NCBI RefSeq assembly: GCF_022012445.1
Contig: NZ_JAKLTS010000005.1
Coordinates: forward strand, 299,199 to 363,198
Direction: 5' to 3'
Origin: Massilia sp. TS11
GTDB lineage: Bacteria > Pseudomonadota > Gammaproteobacteria > Burkholderiales > Burkholderiaceae_D
Length of the DNA: 64,000 bases
Part shown: positions 35,314 to 45,500 of the stretch, one piece after another
Layout: every line of letters begins with the position of its first letter
How positions within the stretch are numbered: position 1 is the first letter of the stretch
Notes under the pieces: generated by a model
The model's input: the letters and a program-made list of their open reading frames with translations, nothing else
Told to the model about the DNA's origin: nothing
Databases searched by the model: none
Position numbers and translations under genes: made by a program

Positions 35314-36328
35314 GGACAGGAATACCGGCCAGCTTGCGTGCGCGCAGCTGGCCGCAGCCGCCGTCGATCTCCTGGCCGGCCGAGTCGCGCAGCTTGGTCA
35401 GCACGCCCTGTGCGGTCAACTGGCGGGCGATGGCGCGCGCCTTGTCCCAGGACGGACGGCGAAACGCCAGTTCCGGCACGGCATTGTAGGGAATCAGATT
35501 CAGCACGGCGTACTTGCCCTTCAACAGGCGCAGCGCCGCCGCGAATTCCTCGGCGCTGTCATTGACGCCTTCGATCAGGGTCCACTGGTACTGAATCGGG
35601 TAATGGACGAGCCGCGCATAGGCCTCGCCCGCTTCGACCAGCTCCTCCGGCGCCATGCGCGGCGCGCGCGGCAGCAATTCGGCCCGCAGCTCGGCGCGTG
35701 TAGTGTGCAGCGACAGGGCCAGGGCCGGCCGCACCGGCCCCTGCGGCAGCCGCTCGAACACGCGCGGATCGCCCACCGTGGAGAACACAAGATTCTTGTG
35801 GGCGATATTGCCATGCAGGCCCAGCCATTCGATGGCTTCCATCACATTCGCCAGATTGTGGGCGGGCTCGCCCATGCCCATGAACACCACTTTCTTGACC
35901 GGCTGCAGGCGGCGCGCGCGCACCACCTGGGCCAGAATCTCCAGACTGCTCAGTTGCCGGATCAGGCCCGACTTGCCCGTCATGCAGAACTGGCAGCCGA
36001 CCGCACAGCCCACCTGGCTCGACACGCAGACGCCCTCGCGCGGCAGCAGCACGCTTTCGACCGTCTGGCCGTCGGCCAGGGCCCACAACAGGCGGGTGGC
36101 ATCTGCACTGCGGTGGCGGCTGACTTCGCTTAGCAGGCCGTCGAGCGCCGCATGCAATTCGGGCAGCGCCAGGCGCAGCGGCTTGGGCAGAAAATCCTGT
36201 GGGCGGCGCCGGCCCTGGTCGAGCGCTTGCGCGCGCAGCCAGTCGCGCAGCACGCGATCCTGGTGCAGCGGCAAAGCGCCGAGCGCCTGCATGCGCTCAC
36301 GAAAGGTGGTCAATAACATGGCCGGCAT
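35288..36328 (-). CDS. RlmN/Cfr-type radical SAM RNA methyltransferase
   Basis: 346 residues. The radical SAM cluster cysteines are C108, C112 and C115 in GCAVGCQFC, preceded by C101 in CVSSQVGC, which matches the methyl-carrying partner region of E. coli RlmN (C118). A second conserved cysteine is in DGGCGQLRARK near residue 324, matching C355. GMGEPAHN and SLHTTRAELR are also typical. The enzyme should methylate C2 (or C8) of an adenosine in rRNA or tRNA. It diverges from housekeeping RlmN in its N-terminal domain, so it may be a second copy; a standard rlmN is not in this window. Confidence 0.85.
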   Translation of the reverse strand: MPAMLLTTFRERMQALGALPLHQDRVLRDWLRAQALDQGRRRPQDFLPKPLRLALPELHAALDGLLSEVSRHRSADATRLLWALADGQTVESVLLPREGVCVSSQVGCAVGCQFCMTGKSGLIRQLSSLEILAQVVRARRLQPVKKVVFMGMGEPAHNLANVMEAIEWLGLHGNIAHKNLVFSTVGDPRVFERLPQGPVRPALALSLHTTRAELRAELLPRAPRMAPEELVEAGEAYARLVHYPIQYQWTLIEGVNDSAEEFAAALRLLKGKYAVLNLIPYNAVPELAFRRPSWDKARAIARQLTAQGVLTKLRDSAGQEIDGGCGQLRARKLAGIPVLTSPSRSA

Positions 36329-36345
36329 TGTAGCCGAGCCGGAAC

Positions 36346-37563
36346 TCAGGCGCGCCGGCTGGCCAGCCAGGCCGCCAGACAGGGGCCATTCATCGGTTTG
36401 CCGAACAGGAAGCCCTGCCCGGCCTCACAGCCGAGCGCACGCAGAAAGTCGCGCTCGGCCCCGGTCTCGATGCCCTCGGCCACCGTGCGCAGGCCCAGTT
36501 CCTTGGCCAGGCGCATGATCGACTCCAGGATGGGCATCACCTTGCCATTGAGCGGCATGCCGGCGATGAAAGAGCGGTCGATCTTGAGTTCGGAAAACGG
36601 CAAGGCGCTCAGCAGCGCGAGCGAGGAATAGCCGACCCCAAAATCGTCGACCGCCACCTGAAAGCCGCGCAGACGCAGGCGCGTGACGGATTCGAGTACC
36701 GTGGCCGGATGGCGCGAGATGGCGGTCTCGGTCAGTTCGAAGCTGATGCGCTCGGGCGCGATGCCGGCCTCGCGCACCTGCTGCACCAGACGTTCGGGCA
36801 GGCTGCGGTCCTCGAGCGTGCGCGGCGCGATATTGATCGCCAGCGACAGCTGCTGGCCCTGCGCCTCCCAGCTCGCCAGGTCGGCCAGCGCCTGCCGCAG
36901 CAGCTGACGGAACAGCACATCGATCAGTTCCGTCTGCTCCATGGTGGCGATGAACTGGGCCGGTGCGATCAGGCCCGCGGTCGGATGGCGCCAGCGCGCC
37001 AGCACTTCGACCCCGGTCACCTCGCCGTTATTGAGATCGAGCTTGGGCTGGTAGACCGGGAAGAACTGGCGCCACTCGAGGGCCGTGGCCAGGGCCGACA
37101 GCGGCCATGCCTGCGCCGGGCGCTGGCGCTCCGGCTGCCCGCTGGGCGCGCAGGCGGCCGCCGCACGGCGCAGCAGGGCCTGCAGTTCGCCGATCTGCAG
37201 CGGTTTGCCGAGCGCGCCGATCAGACTTGCTCCCTGCAGATGCGCGATCGATTCAGCCGAGGCCAGCACATCGGGCTCGACCGCCGAACTGAATGCGAAC
37301 GCGCCGCCATGCAAGGCCAGGGCGCGCGACAGGAATTCGACCCCATCCATGCCATCCATGCGCAGATCGGTGATGACCAGGTCGAAGCGCCCGTCGGCCA
37401 GCCGGTCCAGCCCCCCTTGCCCATCGACCGCTTCGGCCACCAGCCGCACGCCGCTGTCGAGCAGCATGGCTTTCAGCAAGGCGAGCTGAATCGGATCGTC
37501 TTCGACAATCAGCACACGCAGGAGATGAACGGCTTGGGCCGCGGAGGAGTAAGTGGCAGGCAT
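36346..37563 (-). CDS. Response regulator with EAL phosphodiesterase domain
   Basis: 405 residues. A receiver domain (about 15-130) has the acidic pair EDD at 21-23, the phospho-acceptor Asp66 in ITDLRMDG and Lys120. The EAL domain (about 165-400) has E186-V-L in place of EAL, NIAP, FELTE, DDFG at 306-309, K327 and E363, so all catalytic positions appear intact. It should break down cyclic-di-GMP under control of phosphorylation. The hybrid kinase and CheY-like genes upstream on the same strand (37716-40600) are possible partners, 152 bp away. Confidence 0.92.
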   Translation of the reverse strand: MPATYSSAAQAVHLLRVLIVEDDPIQLALLKAMLLDSGVRLVAEAVDGQGGLDRLADGRFDLVITDLRMDGMDGVEFLSRALALHGGAFAFSSAVEPDVLASAESIAHLQGASLIGALGKPLQIGELQALLRRAAAACAPSGQPERQRPAQAWPLSALATALEWRQFFPVYQPKLDLNNGEVTGVEVLARWRHPTAGLIAPAQFIATMEQTELIDVLFRQLLRQALADLASWEAQGQQLSLAINIAPRTLEDRSLPERLVQQVREAGIAPERISFELTETAISRHPATVLESVTRLRLRGFQVAVDDFGVGYSSLALLSALPFSELKIDRSFIAGMPLNGKVMPILESIMRLAKELGLRTVAEGIETGAERDFLRALGCEAGQGFLFGKPMNGPCLAAWLASRRA

Positions 37564-37715
37564 GACATGGGGTCCGAAAGCGTCAACCGGCAGGGCGAGG
37601 CCGGGAGCGAATAGCCGCCGCGGACAGGGGCGGCGTCGAGTGGCGGACTGGGATGAGGTCGTGCCTGAAAACTATGAATGAATGGTATCACATAATTCCA
37701 GAAAGCAATGGCGCC

Positions 37716-38117
37716 CTACTTCGGCGCCACGCCCCCTTCGCGCTCGAACTTGGTGAGCACGTCCTGAATCTTTTTGGTGTTGTAGGGCTTCACGATGAAG
37801 CCGCGCGCGCCAGCGTTGAGGGCGGCCATCACATTCTCCACCGCCGAGAAGCCGGACACGATCACGACGAACAGATTGGGCCGGCGCTGCAGCGCCAGGG
37901 TCATCACCTCGATGCCGCTGTAGCCGGGCATGTCGATGTCGAGGAAGGCCAGATCGATCTGATCGGTTTCGCTGACCAGCTGATCGAGCGCGGACTGGCC
38001 GTCGTTGGCGAAACGGATATCGCCATACTCGCAGCTTCTGAGCATCGAGCTCAGCAGATTGCGCATGGTGCCTTCATCGTCGGCCACCAGCACCCTCACT
38101 TGTTTGCCTGCGCTCAT
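37716..38117 (-). CDS. Single-domain response regulator (CheY-like)
   Basis: 133 residues, receiver domain only: VLVADDEGTMR with the acidic pair, Asp60 in LAFLDIDMPG as phospho-acceptor, a Ser in IVSGFSA and Lys in FIVKPYN. It has no output domain, so it must act by protein contact or as a phosphate shuttle. Its ATG overlaps the stop of the hybrid kinase gene by ATGA, which makes that kinase the obvious partner; the REC-EAL protein downstream could be the effector. Confidence 0.93.
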   Translation of the reverse strand: MSAGKQVRVLVADDEGTMRNLLSSMLRSCEYGDIRFANDGQSALDQLVSETDQIDLAFLDIDMPGYSGIEVMTLALQRRPNLFVVIVSGFSAVENVMAALNAGARGFIVKPYNTKKIQDVLTKFEREGGVAPK

Positions 38118-40600
38118 GCCACCCCTCCTTCGTATTCCTTGAATTCTTCTTCCATGCAGGCGATGAGCTGCGGCACCAGCGCCGCCGCTTCCTGCGGCTG
38201 TTCCTTGCGCAGTGCGTGCTCGACCGCCTGCGCCATCATGCCGCTACGCGGAAAGCCAAAGCTGCCGGCCGAGCCCTTGAGGATATGGGCCAGCTTACCC
38301 AGCTCCACCCAGTCGGCGGCCGCCACATAGGCCTGCAGCTGGGCCATGCGTCCGGCCAGGCTGTCGACGAAGGCGCGCTGAATCGCCTGATATTCGGGCA
38401 GCGAGGCCAGATCCTGATGGCCCGCGTCCTCGGTCTCCGCGCCGCGCCGCTCGCATAGCTGGCCCAGCAGATTTTCGAACTGGTCGCGCACGATCGGCTT
38501 GGCCAGCACGTGCGAGAAACCATTGGCCAGGTAGCGGCGCACGTCCTCGGTCATCACGTTCGCCGTCAGCGCCACGATCGGGCCGGCGAACCCGGCCGCG
38601 CGGATCAGGGCTGTCGCCCGCATGCCATCCATGACCGGCATCTGAATGTCCATCAGGATCACATCGACCGATTCGCTGAGCGCGCGTTCGACGCCCTGCT
38701 CGCCGTTTTCGGCGAACACCACCTCCAGACCCAGGCTCGACAACAAGGCGCCGACCAGCTGCCGATTGTCGGGGCCATCTTCGACCAGCAACACCGAGCC
38801 CTGCAGCTGGCCAACCAGACTCGGCCGATCCGGCTCGCCGTCGTGGGCCAGATTGGGCGCCTGGTCAAGCCAGCTCATGCCCGGAGCCAGCGGCGCCAGC
38901 ACGGCCACTTCGAAGACCGAACCCTTGCCCGGCTCGCTCGCCAGTTCCACGCCGCCGCCCATCGCCTGCGACAGGCGGCGCACCAGATAGAGGCCCAGGC
39001 CGGTGCCGCCGAAACGGCGCGCCACGCTGCGGTCAGCCTGCACAAAGGGCGTGAACAGCTTCTCTTTCTGCTCGGCCGAGATGCCGATGCCGGTATCGAC
39101 CACGTTACACATCAGCTTACTACTGGCCGCGTCGTACCACAAAGTCAGCAGCACCGAGCCTTCGCTGGTGAACTTGACGGCGTTACTGCACAGGTTGAAC
39201 AGCACCTGCTTCCAGCGCGTCGGATCGCCCAGCACCTGGGACGGGAACGGATATTCAATCTGCAGGTCAAACCGGATGCCTTTGGCGCGGGCCTGCGCGC
39301 TCATCATCGAATCAAGCCCCCACACCGTCTCGATCGGCGAGAACGGCACGTGCTCAAGTTCCAGATGGTCGGCCTCGATCTTCGAGATGTCCAGAATGTC
39401 GTTGATAATGCCCAGCAGGTGCTGGCCATTGCGCATGATGACGCGCGCGGCATCGCCCTTCACTTCCTGATTGCCGGGCCCGCTCAGAATCTCAGCGAAG
39501 CCCATGATGGCGGTCAGCGGCGTGCGGATCTCATGGCTCATCATCGCCAGAAAATCGGACTTCGCGCGGTTGGCGGCCTGGGCTTCGTCGCGCAGGCGTT
39601 CGGTGGCGGCAATCGCGGCGTCGCGCCGCATCAGGGCTTTGACCAGCACCCAGAAGGCCACCGCGATCGCGCCGATGCAGCTGAGCGCCACCACCACCAG
39701 CACGCCGGTGAAATGGCGCCACTGCGAGAGGAACAGGTCGTCGGTGACCGAAATATTCAAAATCAAGGGATAGGGATCGACGACGCGCTCGGCCATCATG
39801 GCCAGGCCTTCCTTGCCGCTCGCGTCCTTCTGCGGCGAGGTCAGCACCAGGACCTCGTTCAGGCGCGCCTCGTCATTGACACCGTTCTGCTCGCCTAGCG
39901 GCGGCAGCGGCTTGCCCATCATTTCATCCACGTGCGGCCAGCGCGCCACCAGTGCGCCGTCGCGCCGCGCCAGATTGACGATCGCGCCCTCTCCCAGATT
40001 GATCTTCTTGAACTGATCGCTGAGCACTTCGCTCGACAGTCCCACCAGGGCCAGGCCGAGGAACTCGCCATGCGCGCCGGACAGCCGGCGGCTCAGGTAA
40101 AAAGTCCACTGGCCATTGCCCTTGTTGCGCACTGGCTTGGAAATATACACGCCGAGCGCGGGATCTTTGAGGTGCTCGCGGAAGTAGTCGCGGTCGGCCA
40201 GATTGATCTTTGGCGCCGGATAGGAGCGCGTGAAGTTGAGCACGTCGCCATTGGCCGCGACGATGGTGGCGACATCGATCTGCGGCAGCGGCTGCTTCTT
40301 GTCGCGCATGCTCTGAAACATCGCCTCGCTCGTCATCTGCTTGCGGAAGTCCGCCTCGTTGCTGACGCGCGCCGCCGCCACGCTCTCGGCGATACTATCG
40401 AGGATCAGATAGGCCGAGGTCACCTCCTGCGAGGTTTCCTGCGACAGGATCAGGGTCAGATTCGAGAGCTGGGTGCGCCAGGTCGCGATCTCCTTGTTGC
40501 GCGACCCCCAAACCGCCACCCCCAGCGCGAGGACGATCGTCAACACCAGCGCCAAAGCCAGGCTTACGGCCAGATAACTGGAACGCAGGGTTGATCGCAT
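38114..40600 (-). CDS. Hybrid sensor histidine kinase (Cache-HisKA-HATPase-REC-Hpt)
   Basis: 828 residues. A membrane segment at about 11-32, a periplasmic double-Cache-like sensor (about 40-290, with DLADRDYF-like NLADRDYFREHLKD) and a second segment (298-322). Then HisKA with His356 in SHEIRTPLTAI, an ATPase domain (NAVKF, DTGIGI, GTGLGLYL), a receiver with Asp651 in ILMDIQMPVMDG, and a C-terminal Hpt domain with His772 in LAHILKGSAGSFG. Phosphate would run His-Asp-His and then to a separate receiver, most likely the CheY-like protein coupled by ATGA. Cache sensors of this type bind small ligands such as amino or organic acids; the ligand is unknown. Confidence 0.93.
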   Translation of the reverse strand: MRSTLRSSYLAVSLALALVLTIVLALGVAVWGSRNKEIATWRTQLSNLTLILSQETSQEVTSAYLILDSIAESVAAARVSNEADFRKQMTSEAMFQSMRDKKQPLPQIDVATIVAANGDVLNFTRSYPAPKINLADRDYFREHLKDPALGVYISKPVRNKGNGQWTFYLSRRLSGAHGEFLGLALVGLSSEVLSDQFKKINLGEGAIVNLARRDGALVARWPHVDEMMGKPLPPLGEQNGVNDEARLNEVLVLTSPQKDASGKEGLAMMAERVVDPYPLILNISVTDDLFLSQWRHFTGVLVVVALSCIGAIAVAFWVLVKALMRRDAAIAATERLRDEAQAANRAKSDFLAMMSHEIRTPLTAIMGFAEILSGPGNQEVKGDAARVIMRNGQHLLGIINDILDISKIEADHLELEHVPFSPIETVWGLDSMMSAQARAKGIRFDLQIEYPFPSQVLGDPTRWKQVLFNLCSNAVKFTSEGSVLLTLWYDAASSKLMCNVVDTGIGISAEQKEKLFTPFVQADRSVARRFGGTGLGLYLVRRLSQAMGGGVELASEPGKGSVFEVAVLAPLAPGMSWLDQAPNLAHDGEPDRPSLVGQLQGSVLLVEDGPDNRQLVGALLSSLGLEVVFAENGEQGVERALSESVDVILMDIQMPVMDGMRATALIRAAGFAGPIVALTANVMTEDVRRYLANGFSHVLAKPIVRDQFENLLGQLCERRGAETEDAGHQDLASLPEYQAIQRAFVDSLAGRMAQLQAYVAAADWVELGKLAHILKGSAGSFGFPRSGMMAQAVEHALRKEQPQEAAALVPQLIACMEEEFKEYEGGVA

Positions 40601-40675
40601 GAAATAGTGACTAGAAGAAACAAGGCATGCCGGTAAGATATCATGCCAGGACGCCTTCTGGCAAAGCCGCGTGTA

Positions 40676-41998
40676 TCAGTGGGCCGGCATGCGCTGATGC
40701 AAACGGCGCAGCGAAAGCCACACGAGGCCGGCCGCCAACGGCACCGAGGCCCCGGTCAGCAACTCGACATTGACGCCGACGCCCGCCGCCTTCAGGGCCT
40801 TGCCCAGGTAGGACACGACCCCCACCACGTAATACGTGATGGCCGCCACCGACAGGCCCTCGACTGCCTGTTGCAAGTACAGCTGCTGCGCCGCGCGCGC
40901 ATTCAGCGACTGCAGAATGCGGCGGTTCTGGCGCTCCTGCATGACGTTGACGCGCGTGCGCAGCAGGTCATTGGTGCGGTCGATGCGTTGGCCGACGGCG
41001 GCCAAACGCGCGGCCGTGGCGCAGCAGGTATCCATCGCGGGCGCGAGCCGCCTTTCCATGAACTCGCCCACCGTGGGCACGCCCTCGATGCGCTGCTCGC
41101 GCAGTTCCTCGATGCGCGCCTTGACCAGACGAAAATAGGCGGCCGCCGCCGAGAAGCGGTAGGCATGCGCAAGCGCGAGCTTTTCCATGTGCGCGGCCAA
41201 GCGGGTGATCTGTTCCAGCATGGCCTGGCCCACGTCCTCATCGGCGCCACCGTCCTGGGCCGCCACCATGGCGCTCGTGAGCTCGGCCAGCTCCTGTTCC
41301 ATCGCCTTGAGGGCTGCCCCGCAGCTGTGCGCAGCGGGCAGGCCCAGCAGGGCCATCATCCGGTAGGTGTCGATCTCCAGCACCCTTTGGACCAGACGCC
41401 CCGCCTGGAGTTCACGCATGCCGACGTCGCGCAGCACAAAGCGGCTGACCCCATCGGCGTGGATGGCAAAGTCGGTCCACAGTTCCGCGCCCTGCATCAC
41501 CTGGGCGCCAACCAGCATGCGCGCACCGAACACCGGCTGGATGGCGGCCAGAGCCGCCGGGCGCGCCAGGCCGTCCTGCACCAGCACCACATCGGCCGCA
41601 ACCAGCAGCGAACCGGCCAGGTCGGCGAGCCAGGCGCCCGGCACGCTCTGGCGCGGCGAGGCGGCAAAGGCAGCCTCCAGCGTCTCTCCCGCTCTCAGCG
41701 GACGGGCGAAGCTGAAGCTGCAAAACTCCGTGTGCCGCTCCCACTTCAGGCGCAGGCCGCCCAACTCCAGATAGGCGTGGCGCGCGCCCTCGGCCGGGGC
41801 GGCCACCCCGAAGTGCAGGCACAGGCTCGCCAGCAGCGCTTCCGGCGATGGCGCCGCCGGCCCCGGCAGAATGGCCAGATGCGACAGTACGGTCGGACCA
41901 TCGAGCGACAGAAAGGGGCGCGAGTGAATCTCGGCGGCAAGCGGCACGCGCAGGGCGTGGTTCAGGCTGTGCATGGCGGGCATCATGTCAGACATCAT
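40676..41998 (-). CDS. DUF3422 family membrane protein
   Basis: About 440 residues from the ATG at 41998, which follows GGAAAG; an ATG at 42037 lacks a ribosome site. The N-terminus LRVPLAAEIHSRPFLSLDGP is the DUF3422 hallmark. The middle is helical, probably coiled coil (RTNDLLRTRVNVMQERQNRRI), and two hydrophobic segments lie near the C-terminus (ITYYVVGVVSYLGKAL and ASVPLAAGLVWLSL). The family is common in proteobacteria and has no known function. It is divergent from the pseudopilin gene with a short shared upstream region. Confidence 0.85.
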   Translation of the reverse strand: MMSDMMPAMHSLNHALRVPLAAEIHSRPFLSLDGPTVLSHLAILPGPAAPSPEALLASLCLHFGVAAPAEGARHAYLELGGLRLKWERHTEFCSFSFARPLRAGETLEAAFAASPRQSVPGAWLADLAGSLLVAADVVLVQDGLARPAALAAIQPVFGARMLVGAQVMQGAELWTDFAIHADGVSRFVLRDVGMRELQAGRLVQRVLEIDTYRMMALLGLPAAHSCGAALKAMEQELAELTSAMVAAQDGGADEDVGQAMLEQITRLAAHMEKLALAHAYRFSAAAAYFRLVKARIEELREQRIEGVPTVGEFMERRLAPAMDTCCATAARLAAVGQRIDRTNDLLRTRVNVMQERQNRRILQSLNARAAQQLYLQQAVEGLSVAAITYYVVGVVSYLGKALKAAGVGVNVELLTGASVPLAAGLVWLSLRRLHQRMPAH

Positions 41999-42091
41999 AT
42001 CACTTTCCAAATTCTCAGCATTGGCGCCTCGCATCATTACTTTTAGTAAATGTATGGTGTAACTATGACAATTTGCGTAGACTAGCGGCCC

Positions 42092-42523
42092 ATGCGTTTA
42101 TCCTTACGTTCGCGTCAGTCCGGATTCACCCTGATCGACCTGTTGATCGTCATGCTCCTGCTGGGCACCCTGATGGCCACGATCTGGAGCAAAGCCGTCA
42201 ATATCCGCCAGGATGCGGAGCGCGCGCAGTTGATGGCCACCATGGCGGCGATCCGCGTCTCGGCCGACCTGATCCACCAAAAATGGCGCCTGAACGGCGG
42301 CAACTACGTCGTCCAGGAAGGACGTCAGATTCCCGTCACCGAATACGGCTGGCCCTCTGCCCAGTATTGGGATATCCCTGTCTGGGGCGCCGACGTCTCG
42401 ATGTTTCCCGTCTTTTTCCACGGCGGGTATGGCGGCACCACCTACCACTTTGGCGACCGCTACTGTGGCTTTACTTACAACGAACGCGATGGCTCGGTGA
42501 CCCTTTACGGAAACCAATGTTGA
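42092..42523 (+). CDS. Orphan type II pseudopilin-like protein with Asp at +5
   Basis: 143 residues. The prepilin signal is RQSGFTLIDLLIVM: cleavage after Gly11 gives Phe at +1, and the residue at +5 is Asp in place of the usual Glu. A hydrophobic helix follows (to about residue 32), then a GspG/pilin-like globular part with several Trp and Tyr residues and two late cysteines (DRYCGFT and the terminal NQC) that may form a disulphide. No other secretion or pilus gene is near. The MASE3 protein gene starts 62 bp downstream on the same strand. Export by a general pilus or T2S system elsewhere is assumed. Confidence 0.82.
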   Translation: MRLSLRSRQSGFTLIDLLIVMLLLGTLMATIWSKAVNIRQDAERAQLMATMAAIRVSADLIHQKWRLNGGNYVVQEGRQIPVTEYGWPSAQYWDIPVWGADVSMFPVFFHGGYGGTTYHFGDRYCGFTYNERDGSVTLYGNQC

Positions 42524-42585
42524 CTGTAGTCAAACCGGTTGCTCACAGTTACAATCGGACAATGACTTAATATGACAAATCAACA

Positions 42586-45500
42586 TTGAGCACACCCACG
42601 CACCACGCGCGCGCCGTGCGCACCGACCTGCTCTCGCCCCTGCCCTGGCAAGAGGCGCTGCTGCTGCTTTGTAGTCTGCTGGCCCTGCATCAGACTGTAC
42701 GCTACAGCTTCCTGCTTTTCCACAGCCTCGCTGAACTATTCAGCATCGTGATCGCAATTGCGGTCGCCCTCATCACGCTCAACACCCAGCGCTGGATCCG
42801 CAACCAGTACGTGCTGTTCATCGGCCTGGCCTACGGTTTCATCGGTTTCCTCGATACCCTGCATACGATGTCCTATGCTGGCATGGGGGTGTTTCGCGAT
42901 TATGACTACTACGCCCCGCAGGTCTGGATCAGCGCGCGCTATCTCGAATCGCTGAGTGTCGGTCTCGGGCTGTGGCTGCTCGGTTCCAAGCGGCGCCTGC
43001 ATGTGCCGGCGGTGCTGGGCGGCTATGCGTTGGTGTGCGCGCTGCTGGTCGCCAGCATTTTTGTGTGGAAGATCTTCCCGGTCTGCTTCGTCAAGGGCGC
43101 CGGGCTGACGCCTTTCAAGATCGTCAGCGAATACATCATTATCGCCATCATGGTCGGCGACCTGCTGCTGCTGCACCGGCGGCGCGCCCTGTTCGAAGCG
43201 AACGTGTTCCGCCTCGTGCAATGGGGCCTGCTGGCGATGATCGGCATGGAGATCTGCTTCACCCAATACGCGTCCGACGCGATGACCGACCTGAGCAACC
43301 AGCTCGGCCACCTGTTCAAGATCACCACCTTCTATCTGGTCTACAAGGCCATCGTCGTGACCGGTCTGCGCGACCCGATGGCCGTGATGTTTGCCGAGCT
43401 GCGCGCCACCGAGGATGCGCTGCGGGTTGCAAAAGACCGGGCCGAGCGCGGCCTGAAATCGGAGCAACTGCAGCTGGCGGCCATCGTCACCTCGTCGCAG
43501 GATGCGATCTTCGGCACCGACGCCGAGGGGCGCATCACCAGCTGGAACGCCGCCGCCGCGCGCCTGTTCGGCATCGAGGAGGACGCCGCCCTGGGCCAGC
43601 CGCTGGCCCGATTGCTGCCCGAATTCTGGTCGGACGAAAAGACCCGGCTCGACATCGCCCGCTACAGCGGCGCCCGTTCGCTGTTCTTCGACACCTCGTG
43701 CAAGCGCCCCGACGGCGAGCCGCTGGAAGTGGCGGTGTCGGTCTCGCGCCTCGGCACGGAAGAGGAAAGCGAGAGCGGCTGGTCGCACATCGTGCGCGAC
43801 ATCGGCCCGCAGAAGACCACCGAGCGCGCCCTGCTGAGCGAGAAAAAGCGCCTCGAAACGATACTCGAGACCGCGTCCGACGGCATCCACATCCTGAATA
43901 ACAAGGGCTTTGTGGTCGACGCCAATGCCGCCTTCCTCACCATGCTCGGCTACCAGCGCAAGGACATCGGCACCCTGCATGTGACCGACATCGACAACAA
44001 TGACGACCCGGCGCGCATCCAGCAGCGCCTGTCCGAGCTGATCGGCAAACAGAGCTTTGCCGTGTGGGAAACGCGCCACCGACGGCGCGATGGCAGCGTG
44101 GTCGACGTCGAAATTTCCGCCTCCGGCATCGACATCGATGGCGAAGGCTTCCTGTATGCAGCCTCGCGCGACATCACCCAGCGCAAGCGTGCCGAACAGG
44201 CGCTACGCAACAGCGAGGACCGTCTGCGCCGCCTGCTCGATGCCGCCCCGATCGCCGTGCGCGTGGCGACCCACGAAGGGCGCTCGGTGGAATTCGCAAA
44301 TGACGCCTACCGCAAGCTGATCCAGGCCGACAGCGCCCACCTGCTCGGCACCGACCCGGTGCGCTACTACGCCAACCCCGACGATTATCACGACATTTTG
44401 CGCGCGCTGGCCGCGGGCGAAGGCGTGAACAACCGCCTGCTCGAAATGCGCACGCCGGACGGCACCAACAAGTGGGTGATGGCCAGTTTCCACATGATGG
44501 AGTACGAAGGCGAGCAGAGCGTGCTCGGCTGGATGTACGACGTGACCGCGCTGAAGGCGGCCGAGCTGCGCCAACGCCTGACGGCCAGCGTGTTCACCCA
44601 CGCGCGCGAAGGCATCAGCATCACCGATGCGCAGGGCAATATCGTCGAAGTCAATGCCACCTTCTGCGACATCACCGGCTATACGCGCGACGAGATCATT
44701 GGCAAGAACCCGCGCCTGTTCCAGTCGGGTCGCCAGACCCACGACTTCTACCGCACGTTGTGGGAGTCGCTGCTGCGCGACGGCCACTGGAGCGGCGAGC
44801 TGTGGAACCGCCGCAAGAATGGCGACATTTATGCCTGCCTGCTCAGCATCGCCGCCGTGCGCGACGAAAATGGCGAGCTGCTGCACTACGTGTCCGTGTT
44901 CTCCGACATCACCCAGTACAAGCAGCACCAGAGCCAGCTCGAGCACGTCGCCCATTACGACGGCCTGACCAATCTGCCCAACCGCGTCCTGCTGTCGGAC
45001 CGGCTGCGGATTGCCCTGGCGCGCGCCCAGCGGGCCCAGCGCCCGGTGGCCGTGGTGTATCTCGACCTCGATGGCTTCAAGGCCGTCAACGACCAGCACG
45101 GCCATGCCGTCGGCGACGCCCTGCTGGTGGTGCTGGCCCAGCGCATGCAGGCGGCGCTGCGCGCGGGCGACACCCTGTCGCGCGTGGGCGGGGATGAATT
45201 CGTCGCGGTGCTGGCCGATCTCGACAAGCCCGAGGCCTGCGAGCCGATCATCAGCCGCCTGCTGCAGGCCGCCTCCGAGCCCGCCCATATCGAAGGCCAG
45301 CGCCTGCAGATCAGCGCCAGTATCGGCGTCACCCTGTTCCCGCTCGACGGCGGCGATGCCGACCAGTTGCTGCGCCACGCCGACCAGGCCATGTACGAGG
45401 CCAAGCAGGGCGGCAAGAATCGCTACCACATGTTCGACCCCGAGAAGGATGCGCTGGTCAAGGCCAATCAGACCAAGCTCAAGCGGCTGGAAGAGGCTTA

